DNA of 13,174 bases from Baffinella frigidus. Its lineage: Eukaryota; Cryptophyceae; Cryptomonadales; Baffinellaceae. Under the pieces are notes generated by a model that was given only the letters and a program-made list of their open reading frames with translations, searched no databases and was not told the DNA's origin. The DNA lies in assembly GCA_026770585.1 (NCBI GenBank), contig MU646681.1, positions 25,078-38,251 of the forward strand, given 5' to 3'. This document shows positions 11,419 through 13,174 of the stretch, one piece after another. The stretch's first letter is position 1. Every line of letters begins with the position of its first letter. The translations under genes and the position numbers were made by a program.

Positions 11419-11519
11419 GGAAACTGCCCACCCCTAGGACCCTACAGTAGGCCTATGCCGAGGGCCCTATGGTGGTCCTGGGGTGGGGGCAGTTTATTAT
11501 GAGCGAGGTACCCCTGTAA
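11419..11519 (-). mobile_element. P1 element (CTACAGGGGTACCTCGCT family), copy 1
   Basis: Inverse orientation to the copies at 11991 and 12394: reads aaactgccca...cctaggaccctacagtaggcctatgc...gggggcagtttattatgagcgaggtacccctgta. One terminus (left) is missing. Confidence 0.65.
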
Positions 11520-11797
11520 GTAAATTGATAGGCGGAGAGACGGGACCAGAAGCGCTGCAGTGGGGAGAAACCTTTCCACCAGCCCTCAGAGTGGGAGCAA
11601 ATCCTGTTTGTCGGGACCCCGCATTTGTACCACAGGCCGCTGGATTCCGGTGACCTCCAGAACAAATCAAGGGGGTTGAAAAGAGATATTTGCTCGCACG
11701 TTGAGGGCTGGTGGTTAGAGAGAGGGCAGGATTTACCCCTTTGGCCGCGGCCATGGAAGGTTTATCTGACCCCCCCGGAAGTGGTAGGCCCCAAGGT

Positions 11798-11899
11798 ATC
11801 CCTCAAGTGCCAATAGGGTGAATATTCACCGTAACTCGTCCGAGGCAGGTCCTAGGGCCCTGCCGTAGGGCGTATGCGCCTACTCGCCTCTTGAGGGAT
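11798..11899. mobile_element. P2 element, copy 2
   Basis: Ends ATCCCTCAAGTGCC and CTCTTGAGGGAT; 102 bp; same internal order as copy 1 with about 10 to 12 differences by eye. A further right-half fragment (ctactggccacgtaggggat) follows at 11923-11942. Confidence 0.75.
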
Positions 11900-11990
11900 A
11901 GCCCTATGTAGGACCGTAAGAGGCTACTGGCCACGTAGGGGATGCCGACACGGCCGCCATGAATGCACCCCCACCGAGGCTGTGCCGGAG

Positions 11991-12075
11991 TACAAGGGTA
12001 CCTCGCTCATAAAAAAGCGCCCCCCACCACTAGGACCACCATAGGGCCTTCGGCATAGGCCTAGTGTAGGGCCCT
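11991..12075 (+). mobile_element. P1 element, copy 2 (right end missing)
   Basis: tacaagggtacctcgctcat through accaccatagggcc, cggcataggcctag and a G run. Matches the reverse complement of 11419-11519. Confidence 0.6.
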
Positions 12076-12299
12076 CGGGGGGGGGGTCGCTGTCTTGTGA
12101 GTGTGAGGACGGATTCCTTCACGGGCCTGCCTCGGGCGGGAGAACAAGTCATTTATGTAGACATCAGGGCCCATGTCTAATGTCTCATGTCTAATGGCGG
12201 ACAGGTCCAGGACTCAGTCCACGCAATGGGCAACGTACCCCTGTAGAACCTAGCGAGAGGTAGCGTGTGAGGGGGGGCGTGACCGCTCTCCCTCTAGGG

Positions 12300-12360
12300 T
12301 CCCGTGTAGGACAGCCGGAGCGGCTTGATGGTAAAACCACTCCGGCTATCCTACACGGGA
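12300..12360. other. 61-bp strong hairpin
   Basis: Arms TCCCGTGTAGGACAGCCGGA... and its reverse complement pair over 24 bases with two mismatches (both G-U in RNA of one strand) around a 13-base loop. Could be a tiny inverted-repeat element or an RNA hairpin; nothing shows transcription. Confidence 0.7.
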
Positions 12361-12393
12361 CTGTGGCCCCAGACTCCTTCCTGATTCTTCCAG

Positions 12394-12516
12394 CTACAGG
12401 GTTACCTCGCTCATAACAAACTGCCCCCCTCATAGAACCACCATAGGACCCGAGGCATAGGCCTACTGTAGGGTCCTAGGAGGAGGCGGTTTCTGTTTAG
12501 CTAGGTACCCCTGTAG
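12394..12516. mobile_element. P1 element, copy 3 (complete, 123 bp)
   Basis: Imperfect terminal inverted repeats of about 30 bp (ctacagggttacctcgctca... / ...ctaggtacccctgtag) around a semi-palindromic core. A detached end (gtacccctgtag) lies at 12235-12246. Confidence 0.7.
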
Positions 12517-12696
12517 TGTGCAGACGCAGGAGGGTTCAACGTCATTCGCCACCCCTAAGGCTTGCTATTATTTGTACCAATTGGGATCGTTCACGTTTGG
12601 AGAGAACGCGTTGAAAGAATCGAGTTTTGACTTGAGCTCGTGTTGGGGCCGACTCCCCCCCCCCAAGAAAACTATTGTCGCACCCCACAAGGGGAT

Positions 12697-12836
12697 CAGG
12701 TCTAGCTCTGCCCCACTCGGGTTAACCGACTTTTCTCAAGTTGACATGCTGGGTTTGCGGCACAAATATCCGTCATCTTAGGAGCGGAAAAGAGCGCGGG
12801 CCCACCAAATTGGTGAGCCCAAATCAGCCTTTGAGA
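12697..12836 (-). repeat. Dispersed repeat R, inverted copy
   Basis: Reverse-complemented, it runs ctcaccaatttggtgggccc, cgcgctc, tgacggat, aacccagcatgtcaactt, agtcggt and agagctagacct, the order of copies 1 and 2. The + open frame over it (12518-12781) is therefore not credible as a gene. Confidence 0.65.
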
Positions 12837-13174
12837 CGGAGCTGGAAGGTAGTTGAAGATCGCGCGCGCTTACATTTTGCGAAATGCAAATTTTAAGCAA
12901 AATTGAACACCCGCAGGTAGTCCGTGCGGGTTACAGGTTTGCCCGTCTGTTTTCTTTGCAGCCCCAGCCCAGTAACTGTTATTCAATCACACACACCCGG
13001 AGAGTGTTGCCATGCTTGTATTACACTCTTTACGCACCGTCGTCTGCCTCTCCACAAAACAGGAGGAGGCCACTCCCGAACCCTCATCCCCCATCCCTAA
13101 AGCGAAGCCCTGAACCCTACACCCCGCTCCCTCTCGATCTCGATCTTAGGGACCCTCTCTCCTCCTCGGGGGGG
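12837..13174. other. Right end, no supported gene
   Basis: A possible + exon 13063-13113 (acceptor aaacag, EEATPEPSSPIPKAKP, then TGA) is open but low-complexity and unsupported. Otherwise there is unique sequence with CT-rich and G runs at the edge. Confidence 0.3.
12909..12931. other. Small GC-rich hairpin
   Basis: acccgca - 9-base loop - tgcgggt; perfect 7-bp arms in an otherwise unremarkable stretch. Confidence 0.4.

Noticed and set aside
12518-12781. 87-codon + open frame
   Set aside because: Its 3' third is the inverted copy of repeat R and it begins next to a P1 element end; no recognisable domain.
1-13174. CRISPR array, tRNA, rRNA, bacterial operons
   Set aside because: Repeats are telomere-like, microsatellite or exon copies without spacer structure; no cloverleaf or conserved rRNA segments seen; gene structure is eukaryotic.

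Overview
This looks like nuclear DNA of a eukaryotic alga with a complex (secondary, red-derived) plastid. Three observations support that: genes split into very short exons, long non-coding stretches full of degenerate TTTAGGG/CCCTAAA (plant/alga-type telomere) repeats, and a plastid-protein gene whose product starts with a signal peptide followed by Ala-Ala-Ala|Phe and a basic transit peptide. A cryptophyte is my best guess, with low certainty. There is no bacterial-style gene organisation, no rRNA, tRNA or CRISPR.

Right two thirds (4761-11130, + strand): one gene for a plastid-targeted protein of the DUF3067 family, conserved in cyanobacteria and algae. I could chain eight exons (300, 60, 30, 45, 48, 54, 59 and about 82 bp). 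Their phases agree throughout and the joined protein follows the family from 'DGYQLRALIE' to 'GYAVSLPLDLPWEV'. Several exons have extra degenerate copies: exon 4 has one, exon 6 has two, and the last exon is present six times (10245-11252), with at least four copies carrying a usable acceptor, a frame and a stop.

Left part (about 190-3010, - strand): a second, divergently oriented gene or gene relic that I cannot name. Its exon-like units are again phase-compatible (2963-3006, 2556-2610, 1729-1812, then a 57-bp unit) and again multiplied: the 57-bp unit five times, the 55-bp unit four times and the 84-bp unit twice, plus a short unit five times inside a (GT)n/(GA)n array. An ambiguous coding block at 4087-4357 lies between the two genes.

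In both genes most acceptor AGs lie directly downstream of sense-strand CCCTAAA-type repeats, so the telomere-like repeats form the 3' ends of the introns. Repeat polarity follows the direction of transcription: TTTAGGG on + over the - gene, CCCTAAA on + over the + gene. The switch lies inside intron 1 of the DUF3067 gene (5861-6433).

The rest is dense with small inverted-repeat elements (MITE-like): 2299-2402 and its inverted copy 5990-6097, 3277-3448, 3655-3870, 5647-5790, 7370-7448 and 7742-7826, 10062-10144, the 103-bp family at 10890 and 11798, the 123-bp family at 12394, and a 61-bp hairpin at 12300. A dispersed repeat recurs at 5088, 5430, 7885, 6345(-) and 12697(-). From 11253 to the right edge I see no convincing gene. 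All exon calls rest on reading frames, splice sites and copy comparison; no transcript data were available.
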